Below are positions 1 to 9,266 of a stretch of DNA of 64,000 nt, piece after piece. Below the pieces are notes generated by a model that ran no database searches, had not been told where the DNA came from, and saw only the letters and a program-made list of their open reading frames with translations. The DNA is from an uncultured Pelagibacteraceae bacterium (GTDB lineage: Bacteria > Pseudomonadota > Alphaproteobacteria > Pelagibacterales > Pelagibacteraceae): assembly GCA_902586025.1 (NCBI GenBank), contig CACIFV010000004.1:1-64000 (forward strand), written 5' to 3'. The position numbers were made by a program, and so were the translations under genes. How positions within the stretch are numbered: the first letter of the stretch is position 1; the number at the start of each line of letters is the position of its first letter.

Positions 1-740
1 GATATTATCATAGAATTCAAAGTTCAGATATTCAAAGCTATAAATTTTTAATTCAACCCATTATACTTTTAATTATTCCATGTTATCTTGTTATTCAACA
101 ACCTGATTTAGGAACTTCTATTTTAATCGCAGGTAGTGGTATCGCTATAATTTGGTTGGCAGGTCTTAATATTAAATATTTTGTTTACTCAGGTTTGTTA
201 TTGTTAGTCTCACTGCCTTTTGCTATATCCATTTTAAAACCTTATCAAAAGTCAAGAATTCTAACTTTCTTCAATCCAGATAGAGACCCTTTGGGGGCCG
301 GATATCAAATAATTCAATCAAAAATAGCTATTGGATCTGGGGGTTTTTTTGGAAAAGGATATTTAAAAGGGACACAAAGCTATCTAGAGTTTTTACCTGA
401 AAAACATACAGACTTTATATTCACACTTTTTTCTGAAGAATTTGGATTTCTTGGGTCAATTATACTTTTATTTTTATACATATTATTAATCTATAGAATT
501 ATCAATGTTGGATTGATATCAAGAAGTTTCTTTGCAAAATTATACTGTTTTGGTTTTGCTACAGCAATTTTTTTATATGTATTTGTTAACATAGCAATGG
601 TTTTAGGAATGCTCCCAATTGTTGGTGCACCATTACCTATAATGTCTTATGGTGGATCATCTTTATTATCTATAATGTTGGGCTTAAGTATTGTTATGAG
701 TTGTAAAATATACAATCAGGAACAAATATCAGTATATTAG
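1..740 (+). CDS. rodA: Rod shape-determining protein RodA (FtsW/RodA/SpoVE SEDS family), 5' truncated by window edge
   Basis: Frame is open from base 3 (YYHRIQSSDIQSYKFLIQPI...QQPDLGTSIL), so the listed 156 start is internal; SEDS motifs QPDLGTS, GAGYQIIQSKIAIGSGGFFGKG, LPEKHTDFIFTLFSEEFGF, GAPLPIMSYGGSS. Confidence 0.93.
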   Translation, partial: YYHRIQSSDIQSYKFLIQPIILLIIPCYLVIQQPDLGTSILIAGSGIAIIWLAGLNIKYFVYSGLLLLVSLPFAISILKPYQKSRILTFFNPDRDPLGAGYQIIQSKIAIGSGGFFGKGYLKGTQSYLEFLPEKHTDFIFTLFSEEFGFLGSIILLFLYILLIYRIINVGLISRSFFAKLYCFGFATAIFLYVFVNIAMVLGMLPIVGAPLPIMSYGGSSLLSIMLGLSIVMSCKIYNQEQISVY

Positions 741-2030
741 CTATTTTCCATCTATAGCAACAATTGTTAAATCATCTTTTTGTATGTGTCCTGCACTAAG
801 AATATCATCAATCATTGTTTTAAGTCTATCGTTGATCGCAGTCGATTGATATTTTTTAATATAATTTTCAAAACCTTCTGATCCTAACATTTCTCCATTT
901 GGATTTTTTATTTCGGTAATTCCGTCTGTAAAAATATACATTGAGCTATTTTCGAAAGGTATGGTGTGCTCAGGATATTTCGTTTTAGGCATTATACCCA
1001 AAGGAGGACCAGCTTCAGAAAAATTACTAAATGTTCCATCAGCTGATAAAATTAATGGGGGTTCGTGGCCCGCGCTTGAAAGCAGCAACTCTTTTTTATT
1101 TGAGTCGTATATTCCTATTAACATAGTAACAAACATACCTCTTGATATAGTTTCGCAAATCTCATTATTTAATTGAAATAATAAATCAGATGCAGAAAAA
1201 TTGGTTTTACTTAAGCACCTGTACAAACTAGATGCTTTAGACATTAAGAGTGATGACTTAATCCCTTTTCCAGATACATCTGCAACCCCAAATCCATATT
1301 TTCCATCTCCTAAATCAGAAAAATTATAAAAGTCACCTGAAACAACCTTGGCAGGGATATTTATTCCAGAAATAGGAAAGTCTTCCTCTTTATTTTTAGA
1401 TAATAAAGATCTTTGAATTTCTCCAACAATTTCTACTTCTTTTTGTATTTTATTTTTTTCAACCATCTCTTTTGCCATTTTTGCATTCCTAATTGCTAAT
1501 GCAGCAGGAGCCGAAAGTGTTTCTAAAAGTTTTCTGTCATCTTCTATAAATAGTTTATCTTGAGTTTTCTTATTTAAACAATGAATAACCCCAATACATT
1601 CATTTGCTGCAATCAAAGGTGAGCATAAAACTGAATATGTTGTAAAATTTGTTTTATTATCTAAATCAAAATAAAATTCAGCTATCTCTCGAACATCCTT
1701 TCTTACATTACCTACACGAATACATTTTCTTTGCTGCACAGCTTTACCCATAACACCATCTTTTAAGTCTAATTCATACTCATCTAAATAATCTTGATGA
1801 AGTGAAGCAATACATTCAAATTTTTTCTTTTGCTCATTAATTAGAAAAATATTTGCAGCTTCAGCATTTAGTCTTGCAATGATAACTCGCAATGCATTCA
1901 TGAGAGTGTCATTTAAATCAAGAGATAATGCAAAGTCTTGGTTCATTTTTGTGACAAGCTCTAAATCGACGTTAACTTGTTCAGCTTCTTTTTTTGGTTC
2001 GATCGGTTTTTTTGATTTAAATAGAAACAT
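741..2030 (-). CDS. GAF domain + SpoIIE/PP2C-type serine phosphatase (RsbU-like)
   Basis: GAF-like N-terminal half (AEAANIFLINEQKKKFECIAS... SPLIAANECIGVIHCLNK); SpoIIE motifs VVSGDFY, ADVSGKG, SAGHEPP, FTDGITE, KDDLTIV. Confidence 0.9.
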   Translation of the reverse strand: MFLFKSKKPIEPKKEAEQVNVDLELVTKMNQDFALSLDLNDTLMNALRVIIARLNAEAANIFLINEQKKKFECIASLHQDYLDEYELDLKDGVMGKAVQQRKCIRVGNVRKDVREIAEFYFDLDNKTNFTTYSVLCSPLIAANECIGVIHCLNKKTQDKLFIEDDRKLLETLSAPAALAIRNAKMAKEMVEKNKIQKEVEIVGEIQRSLLSKNKEEDFPISGINIPAKVVSGDFYNFSDLGDGKYGFGVADVSGKGIKSSLLMSKASSLYRCLSKTNFSASDLLFQLNNEICETISRGMFVTMLIGIYDSNKKELLLSSAGHEPPLILSADGTFSNFSEAGPPLGIMPKTKYPEHTIPFENSSMYIFTDGITEIKNPNGEMLGSEGFENYIKKYQSTAINDRLKTMIDDILSAGHIQKDDLTIVAIDGK

Positions 2031-2199
2031 TTATTTAACTAGTATTTTAAGCAATTTTTGGTAAATTTTTCAACAATGGAGATTATAATTAATACACCCA
2101 ATTTATACATTCACCTACAAGATGCAGTTCTAATGGTTCAGTATGTAATAGATGGATTAATTCACATTACATCGAACATTAAATTATAATCATATTTTT

Positions 2200-2961
2200 G
2201 TGGATCTAATATTTGTAATAATTCTAGGAGGCTTGTGGGGTAGCTTTGCAAATGTTTGTATTTATAGACTTCCTCTAAGTAAGGGAGTTGTATCAGGAAG
2301 ATCATTTTGTCCAAATTGTAAAAAATTAATTACTTGGAAAGATAATATTCCTGTAATTTCATTTTTATTATTAAATGGCAAATGTAGAAATTGTAAAAAA
2401 AAAATTTCGTCTCAGTATTTATTAATCGAGTTAATTACTATTACTTACTTCTTAGTGATTTATTACTTATTTGGAATCACAATAACTACCATATTGTTTT
2501 TAATTTTAGGATTATCTTTTATTATAATTTTCTTTATAGATTTAAAGCATTATATCATTCCAAATGTATTAACTTTTTCTTTGATGATTATTGGTTTCAT
2601 TAAGTCTTTTGATCCAAATTTGAATCCAATTTTTCCAAATTTTATTAACTCTTTAATCGGAGGAATTTTTGGTTATTTAATTATTTGGTCTATAATCTAT
2701 TTTTACAAACAAATAAGAAAAAAAGAGGGAATGGGTTTAGGAGATGCAAAACTTTTATCAGCAATTGGTTTTTGGTTTGGATGGATTTCGATACCCTTTG
2801 TAATATTTTTATCATCTATAATTGCTTTATTAAGTGTTATTCCAAGTTTGTTGAAAAATTCAAAATCATTGTCTTCACAAATTCCATTTGGACCATACAT
2901 AATCATTGGAACATTAGTTTATCTTTTTTTTGAAAATAGCTTTAAATCACTTTTATTTTAA
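2200..2961 (+). CDS. pilD: Type IV prepilin peptidase / N-methyltransferase (A24 family), GTG start
   Basis: GSFANVCIYRLP, paired CxxC motifs (CPNCKK...CRNCKK), catalytic FIDLKHYIIPN and GLGDAKLL. Confidence 0.93.
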   Translation: MDLIFVIILGGLWGSFANVCIYRLPLSKGVVSGRSFCPNCKKLITWKDNIPVISFLLLNGKCRNCKKKISSQYLLIELITITYFLVIYYLFGITITTILFLILGLSFIIIFFIDLKHYIIPNVLTFSLMIIGFIKSFDPNLNPIFPNFINSLIGGIFGYLIIWSIIYFYKQIRKKEGMGLGDAKLLSAIGFWFGWISIPFVIFLSSIIALLSVIPSLLKNSKSLSSQIPFGPYIIIGTLVYLFFENSFKSLLF

Positions 2962-3003
2962 AGATTTTAATGACAAACAGTCTCTAGAACTAATCCATTT
3001 AAA

Positions 3004-5583
3004 ATGTTTAAGTATACAAATATGAAATATTTTTTTATATTTTTGACTTTAATTATTAATAATCAAATATTTTTAAATATTGCAAAAGCTGAAGATATAA
3101 CAATTTCATCTAATCACTCTAGTCAAATTGTTATGTCAAACAACGATACACTTACTGTTGAAAGTGGTGTCACTGTTGATACAAGTGCCGCAGAACCTGT
3201 AGAATTAGAAGGTCATACTTTTTCAACAAGCTCTACAACTATAACTAATAACGGTATAATTATTGGAACGACCAAAGGAATAGAAGCTGATCAATCTACA
3301 GATTTTAGTATAGATAATTCTGGAACAGTATCAGTGACTGATAATACTAATAGACCTGGTTCAGCACTTTCACTGCAACAGTCTAGTGGTACCGTATCAA
3401 TTGTAAATAGTGGTACTTTAGAATCTGAACGAGCAGATACTATTAAGTTACATCCTTCTACTGGAACGGTAACAATTAATAATTCTGGAAGTATTACATC
3501 TTCAAAAGATAGAACAATTAATTTTGGTCAGCATGCTAATTCAGGAACAATAATAAATTCTGGCACCATTTCGGGCAGAGCTAATACTCTCTACATTTAT
3601 TCATCAGGAACTGACAATTCAGCTGGCACTATTACAAATTCTGGGACAATCAGTGCAACAGGTGGGAACGGCTTTGAAATTAATAATGTGAACGACGTCA
3701 CTGTTACTAACACTGGTACTATCTCTGCTACAGGGGATGCAATTTTTGGTATTGGCGACAATAGTTCTAATGGAAACATAATTATTAATAAAGGAACAAT
3801 ATCAAGTGGTTCTAGCAATCATGATTTAGTAGTGACAACAAATGTAGGTCTTGAATCTCTAACAAATGATCAAGGAGGAAATGATGCTTTAAAATTGGAA
3901 GGTTATCTTCCTGTAAATTATGTTTTCTTAGCAAACAGCACAACTGACTATGGAAAGCTTGCTGTTGATCTTCAAAATGGTGCAACTACTTTTAGTATTA
4001 GCACAGACTCTGCGTTATCTGCTGGAACATATACTTCTGTAATAACAGGAGTCTCTTCGAGTAGATTTACCGCCGGATCCACTGGTACAGTAACTGTAAC
4101 AAATGGAAAGTTCAATTGGGCACTTACAGAAACATCTTCTGGAAGCACAAATTGGAATTTAGTTATTACAAATTTTGACAATGACGCTCCAACTTTATCA
4201 TCTTCAAGTCCATCTGATAATGCAACAGAAGTCGCGACAAATGCTAATATAGTTTTAACTTTTAGTGAAGCGGTTGATGTTGAAAGTGGAAATATTACTA
4301 TCAAAAAGTCTTATGATGATAGCACTATTGAAACAATTGATGTGACTGGAGCTAAAGTCTCTGGTAGTGGTTCAACAGAAATTACCATTAATCCAAGTAC
4401 AGATTTAACAGCAGATATTGATTATTATATTTTAATAGATGATACTGCCTTTGATGATACTGCTGGAAATTCATATTCAGGTATATCAAGTTCAACTGCT
4501 TTGAATTTTTCTACAAAACCAGGAGAAGTATTTAATGATACTGTAAAAACTCTTACAAAAAATCAAACTGTAGCTGCTATAAATTCTTTAAATCAGTCGT
4601 TAAATAGAATTTCAGGAAGAATGAATTATATTAGATCTACAACTAACAATTCCTCAAATCAAAACATAAGATTAGCAATGAACTTCGACAATCAACTATT
4701 AGCTCAACAAATAAATTCGCTTTCTGCAAAACTACTTAAAAAAGAAAAAGAAACAGAGAAATGGGGAGTTTGGAGCGAAGGTAATATATCATTTGGTAGA
4801 GTAGGTCAGCAAGATGGGAATTTAGGCCAAGATATTCATAGTGATGGAATTACCTTTGGAATTGATAAGAAAATAAATGAAGATAAGACAATTGGATTCG
4901 CAATCAATAAATCATGGCAAGAAACTGAAGTAGGTAGCAATGAAGCAAATATGGATGCTTCCACAATAAGTATTATGAATTACACAAGTTTTAAAATTGA
5001 AGATAAAAGATTTTTTGAAATGGTTGCTGGTATTGGAGAAATGGATATAGATTTAAGCAGAGATGTTACAGGTGGAAAAAATAAAGGAGATAGAAAAGGA
5101 AATCAACTTTTTGGAAGCTTTACTTACTTGTTAGAACCTGATGTTGAAGTTGTAGGTAGAAATTTAAATTATTATTCTAGACTTGATTTAGGATTTACCC
5201 AACTAAAGGCATATACAGAAACAGGTGATGGAACAGCTGTAAGTTATAATAAACAAAACGTTAAAAGTGCATCACTATCTGCAGGTTTAAATTTAAGTAA
5301 AGTTATTGAGAATGAAAAAGGTATATTTGAACCATCTTTTAAATTTGAATTAGGAAAAGATAAAACAATTAATTCTGTATCAGAAGCATATTATATTAAT
5401 AATTCTTCTGAAATTTATAGTAATGCTTTAGGAGATCAAAATTCTGGACATTTATTATTAAATTTAGGAATTGGGGCAAAACTCAACAATAATTTAACTA
5501 TAAATGTTTCATATGAACACTATAGAAGTACAGATGATGCTTTTAATAATAATTTTTCAATTTATGTAAGAAAACCAATATAA
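3004..5583 (+). CDS. Autotransporter-like adhesin: degenerate beta-helical repeats, Ig-like (Big_5-type) domain, C-terminal beta-barrel
   Basis: N-terminal signal, repeated ITNSGTIS-type units, DNDAPTLSSSSPSDNATEVATNANIVLTFSEAV Ig-like domain, C-terminal amphipathic strands beginning WGVWSEGNISFGR. Confidence 0.8.
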   Translation: MFKYTNMKYFFIFLTLIINNQIFLNIAKAEDITISSNHSSQIVMSNNDTLTVESGVTVDTSAAEPVELEGHTFSTSSTTITNNGIIIGTTKGIEADQSTDFSIDNSGTVSVTDNTNRPGSALSLQQSSGTVSIVNSGTLESERADTIKLHPSTGTVTINNSGSITSSKDRTINFGQHANSGTIINSGTISGRANTLYIYSSGTDNSAGTITNSGTISATGGNGFEINNVNDVTVTNTGTISATGDAIFGIGDNSSNGNIIINKGTISSGSSNHDLVVTTNVGLESLTNDQGGNDALKLEGYLPVNYVFLANSTTDYGKLAVDLQNGATTFSISTDSALSAGTYTSVITGVSSSRFTAGSTGTVTVTNGKFNWALTETSSGSTNWNLVITNFDNDAPTLSSSSPSDNATEVATNANIVLTFSEAVDVESGNITIKKSYDDSTIETIDVTGAKVSGSGSTEITINPSTDLTADIDYYILIDDTAFDDTAGNSYSGISSSTALNFSTKPGEVFNDTVKTLTKNQTVAAINSLNQSLNRISGRMNYIRSTTNNSSNQNIRLAMNFDNQLLAQQINSLSAKLLKKEKETEKWGVWSEGNISFGRVGQQDGNLGQDIHSDGITFGIDKKINEDKTIGFAINKSWQETEVGSNEANMDASTISIMNYTSFKIEDKRFFEMVAGIGEMDIDLSRDVTGGKNKGDRKGNQLFGSFTYLLEPDVEVVGRNLNYYSRLDLGFTQLKAYTETGDGTAVSYNKQNVKSASLSAGLNLSKVIENEKGIFEPSFKFELGKDKTINSVSEAYYINNSSEIYSNALGDQNSGHLLLNLGIGAKLNNNLTINVSYEHYRSTDDAFNNNFSIYVRKPI
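3230..3810 (+). repeat. Degenerate beta-helix-type protein repeats (xNSGTIs) in the 3004-5583 ORF
   Basis: ITNNGIIIG, IDNSGTVS, IVNSGTLE, INNSGSIT, IINSGTIS, ITNSGTIS, VTNTGTIS, IINKGTIS. Confidence 0.75.
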
Positions 5584-5591
5584 TTAAAAAT

Positions 5592-6470
5592 ATGTTTAAT
5601 AAAATAATAGAAGATACATCCAAAGTAATTGTAGGCAATGTAGATAAAATTAAATTAACTCTAGCTGCAATCATCTCTGAGGGAAGTATTTTAATTGAAG
5701 ACTATCCAGGTTCAGGAAAGACTACATTTGCTAAAGCAATAACATCAAGCTTAGGACTTAACTTTAAAAGAATCCAATTTACATCTGATTTATTACCAAG
5801 CGATGTTCTTGGATTTAACATTTTATCAGATGATAAGTTAAAATTTCAGAAAGGTCCTATTTTTACAAATATTATTTTGGCAGATGAACTAAATAGGGGA
5901 AGCCCAAAAGCTCAAAGTGCATTCCTAGAAGCAATGGAAGAAAAAAATGTTACAATAGATGGCGAGAGTTATAATTTACCAGAACCATTTTTTGTTATTG
6001 CAACTCAAAATCCTATGGATACTTCTGGAACTAGTTCTTTACCAGATTCACAGTTAGATCGTTTCATGATCTCTTATTCACTATCAGACTTAGATCAAAA
6101 AGAAAAAATTTTAATGTTAAAAAAAAATATCTCTTTTTCAAATTCTGCAACTGAAACAATTAATTGGTCTCAGATTAATGATAAAAAAAGTGAAATAACT
6201 ATAAAAGATGAAATATATGCATATGTTGTTGAAATAGAACAAACAATAAAAGCTTTAGGTCAAAATATATATATTTCAGCAAGGTGTATGAAGCAAATAA
6301 TCGACTTAGCTAAAGGTTGGGCAATTGTTAATGGAAATGAGTATGTTTCTCATCAAGACATAAAAGATACAATACCTTATATTTTAAGGCATAGAATAAA
6401 GTTTTTAAATCAACAGGATAAACTTAGCTATGTTAATAAAGAAATCCTTGAAAAAATTAATATTGGATAA
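5592..6470 (+). CDS. MoxR-family AAA+ ATPase
   Basis: Walker A EDYPGSGKTTFAKAI, ILADELNRGSPKAQSAFLEAMEE, FVIATQNPMDTSGTSSLPDSQLDRF. Confidence 0.93.
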   Translation: MFNKIIEDTSKVIVGNVDKIKLTLAAIISEGSILIEDYPGSGKTTFAKAITSSLGLNFKRIQFTSDLLPSDVLGFNILSDDKLKFQKGPIFTNIILADELNRGSPKAQSAFLEAMEEKNVTIDGESYNLPEPFFVIATQNPMDTSGTSSLPDSQLDRFMISYSLSDLDQKEKILMLKKNISFSNSATETINWSQINDKKSEITIKDEIYAYVVEIEQTIKALGQNIYISARCMKQIIDLAKGWAIVNGNEYVSHQDIKDTIPYILRHRIKFLNQQDKLSYVNKEILEKINIG

Positions 6471-7384
6471 TGGAAGTCCAATCAAGACTTTTTAGCTTTA
6501 ATTTCAAAAGTTTCCTTAATCTTAAAAAAGATGCGAAAATTTATATTTATCCCAACCTTAATGGATTAGGATTAGGCTTATTTATTTTTTTTTGTTTTTT
6601 AATCTCAGTTTTTTATGAAAATAATTCAGGACTGTTAGTTTCAATAGTAATTTTCTTTGTTTTTTTTATATCAATATTCATTTCACACCAAAATGTTAGT
6701 AAGCTCGATTTTATATGCAAAGATGAGTATTTAGTTGAAGCAGAAACTGTAAATTCAATTGGCTTTCAAATCTTAAATTCATCAAAAGAAAAAAAAATAA
6801 ATATTGATATAGAATACAATAAAAAAAAAGTCGGCAATTACAATTTTAATGACAGAATTAATTTTTTTAAAATAGAGTATATAAGTAAATTTAGAGGTAA
6901 ATCTTATTTTAATCCAATAACACTTAAATCGATTTACCCCTTTGGAGTGATGAGAGCTAAAGTTATTTTTAGCCCAAAAAGTGAAATAATTATTTATCCA
7001 AAAAAAATTCTTCCAAGCAACGAATTATTAAAAGAATTTAAAATAATTAATATCATTAATGCAGATGAATTTGATGGTATTGATGAATTTAAAAATGGAG
7101 ATAGTTTTTCTAAAATTGCATGGAAAAAATCGATAATTAGCGACAAAAGATATGTAAAAACTTTTAGTGATACTGAAAAATTGTCTAATCTAATTTTAGA
7201 TTTAGATAAATATCCAAATATTGAATTTGAAAAATTACTAAATTACGCATCTTATATAGTTAATCATTGTTATGAAAAAAAATTGAACTTGAAGATAAAA
7301 CACAAAAAACACGAGTTATACCTAAATGACAACGATCAATCTTTAAATCGAATATTAAAATATTTTGCCAATGTTAAAAATTAA
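6470..7384 (+). CDS. DUF58 domain membrane protein
   Basis: Two N-terminal TM segments; DUF58-type motif EFDGIDEFKNGDSFSKIAWKKS; overlaps moxR and transglutaminase genes. Confidence 0.85.
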   Translation: MEVQSRLFSFNFKSFLNLKKDAKIYIYPNLNGLGLGLFIFFCFLISVFYENNSGLLVSIVIFFVFFISIFISHQNVSKLDFICKDEYLVEAETVNSIGFQILNSSKEKKINIDIEYNKKKVGNYNFNDRINFFKIEYISKFRGKSYFNPITLKSIYPFGVMRAKVIFSPKSEIIIYPKKILPSNELLKEFKIINIINADEFDGIDEFKNGDSFSKIAWKKSIISDKRYVKTFSDTEKLSNLILDLDKYPNIEFEKLLNYASYIVNHCYEKKLNLKIKHKKHELYLNDNDQSLNRILKYFANVKN

Positions 7385-9266
7385 GAATTACAATTTATCA
7401 GTATTTACTTTTTTGCTTTTAATTTTGTGTACTTTTTCACTATCAGCAGATTTAACATTAAATAATAAATTGTTTTGGTTTGTTGTATTTATTTTTAATA
7501 TTCTATTTTTTCAAATTAATATCAAATTAAAAAGTTTAATCTTAGGTATTATTGCAATTGGTGCGATTTATATTCAGCTTATTTTTAATCAGTATGTGTT
7601 CTCAGAGGAATTTTTCCTAAACTGTTTAGCAATATTACTGATCATGAAGTTTTCAGAATTAAAAAATAAAGATAACAAACTCTCATTCAGCTTGATTTGT
7701 TTAATAATATCTGTTGCAAGCCTTATTAAAGGCCAAGATATACTAAGCACTTTGTTAAGTTTTACTATCGTAATACTGGTCATAATAAATATGTATCTAA
7801 TTCAGCAAAAGGAATTGTTGGACTTCAATATAAAAAACGTTTTTAAATATTTAGGCTTTGGATTAAGTATTTTCCCGTTTATTATTATATTTTACTTAGT
7901 TTTCCCACGTGCAGAAATAAATTTTAGACTATTCAATCCAGCATCAAGCTCTTTAGGTATTCCAGATAGTATTAATCTTGGATCTTTCAGTGAGTTTTCA
8001 AATTCTGATGAGGATGTTTTTACCCTTATAAATAACAATTTTAAAAAGGAAGAACTATATTTTAGGGTTAAAATTTTTGATTACATTGAAGAAGACAAAT
8101 CTTGGAGACCGTCTTCAAGTTACTATTTATTTGATAAATATAAATCATCTTTTAAAGTCAAAGACGGCAGGGAGCTAAATCAAACCTACCAGATAGTTTT
8201 AGAACCTTTTAAAAAGAAATGGATTCCAAGTTTAAAAAACTCAAAATTAATCTCTAATAATATTGAAATATCAGAAGATTATTTTAATCAAATTTATGTT
8301 AGCAGAGATTTAATTGATCGAAAAAAACAAATAAGTTTTAAAAGATATAAAACTAATTACTATTTAGGGGAGGATCTAAAAGACTATTATACAAAAACTC
8401 CATCCAATATATCAAATAGACTTCAAAAATGGGTTTTAAACAAAAATACTTCAACACCGACAGAATTTTTAAATAAGTTATATAATAAATTTTCTGATGG
8501 ATCTTACTATTATAATTTAAGTCCTCAAAATTTTTCTGGAAATAATTATGAAAACTTTTTCTTTGATCTTAAAGAAGGGTATTGTGAATATTATGCTGGA
8601 ACATTTGTTCTTCTTGCAAGACTTGCAAATATACCAAGTAGAATTGTAACAGGTTATTATGGAGGTGAATTAAATGATGTAGGAGATTTTTATAAATTCA
8701 AACAAAAAGATACACATGCATGGGCAGAAGTTTGGCTAGATGATAAAGGCTGGGTAAGAATAGATCCGACAAGTGCAATTCCTGAAAGCAATGTCAGAAA
8801 CACACTTAATAATATTTTCTCAAATAAACAATTTGCATCTAATAGTTTGTTTTCATCTAACTTTTTTAAAAAAATGAGTTATTACTTTAATTATGCTGAT
8901 TTTGTATGGACTCAACATTTGTTATCATATGATGATAATGAACGAAAAAACTTTATTAAAGAATTATTAAATCTTAACTTTTCTAAAATATACATTTGGA
9001 TATTTATACCTTTATTTTTGTTTTTAATATTTAAATTATTATTAAATTTAAATAGTAAAAATATTATGAAATTTTATTTATATTTAATTTTATTTGGAAA
9101 AAGAAAAAAATTTAAGATATTGAAATCTGATACAATTCAACAGATCTATTTAAAGCTACCAGATCTTCAAAGAAATAAACATAATAAATTTTTTAAAGCA
9201 TTTGAGATCAATAAATATTCAAACACAAATTTTAGTATTTTTAAGACTTTAAAATCAATTTTTTAG
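7365..9266 (+). CDS. TgpA-like membrane protein with periplasmic transglutaminase domain
   Basis: Multiple N-terminal TMs; transglutaminase Cys-His-Asp motifs EGYCEYYAGTFVLLARLANIPSRIVTGYYG, THAWAEVWLDDKGWVRIDPT; alternative start at 7371. Confidence 0.88.
   Translation: MPMLKIKNYNLSVFTFLLLILCTFSLSADLTLNNKLFWFVVFIFNILFFQINIKLKSLILGIIAIGAIYIQLIFNQYVFSEEFFLNCLAILLIMKFSELKNKDNKLSFSLICLIISVASLIKGQDILSTLLSFTIVILVIINMYLIQQKELLDFNIKNVFKYLGFGLSIFPFIIIFYLVFPRAEINFRLFNPASSSLGIPDSINLGSFSEFSNSDEDVFTLINNNFKKEELYFRVKIFDYIEEDKSWRPSSSYYLFDKYKSSFKVKDGRELNQTYQIVLEPFKKKWIPSLKNSKLISNNIEISEDYFNQIYVSRDLIDRKKQISFKRYKTNYYLGEDLKDYYTKTPSNISNRLQKWVLNKNTSTPTEFLNKLYNKFSDGSYYYNLSPQNFSGNNYENFFFDLKEGYCEYYAGTFVLLARLANIPSRIVTGYYGGELNDVGDFYKFKQKDTHAWAEVWLDDKGWVRIDPTSAIPESNVRNTLNNIFSNKQFASNSLFSSNFFKKMSYYFNYADFVWTQHLLSYDDNERKNFIKELLNLNFSKIYIWIFIPLFLFLIFKLLLNLNSKNIMKFYLYLILFGKRKKFKILKSDTIQQIYLKLPDLQRNKHNKFFKAFEINKYSNTNFSIFKTLKSIF

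Noticed and set aside
3230-3810. Possible CRISPR or DNA-level tandem array in the adhesin repeats
   Set aside because: Repeats are degenerate, in-frame protein repeats of variable spacing, not near-identical DNA repeats with unique spacers.
3972-4304. Minus-strand 110-aa ORF inside the first adhesin
   Set aside because: Val/Pro-rich shadow frame of Thr/Ser/Gly-rich repeats.
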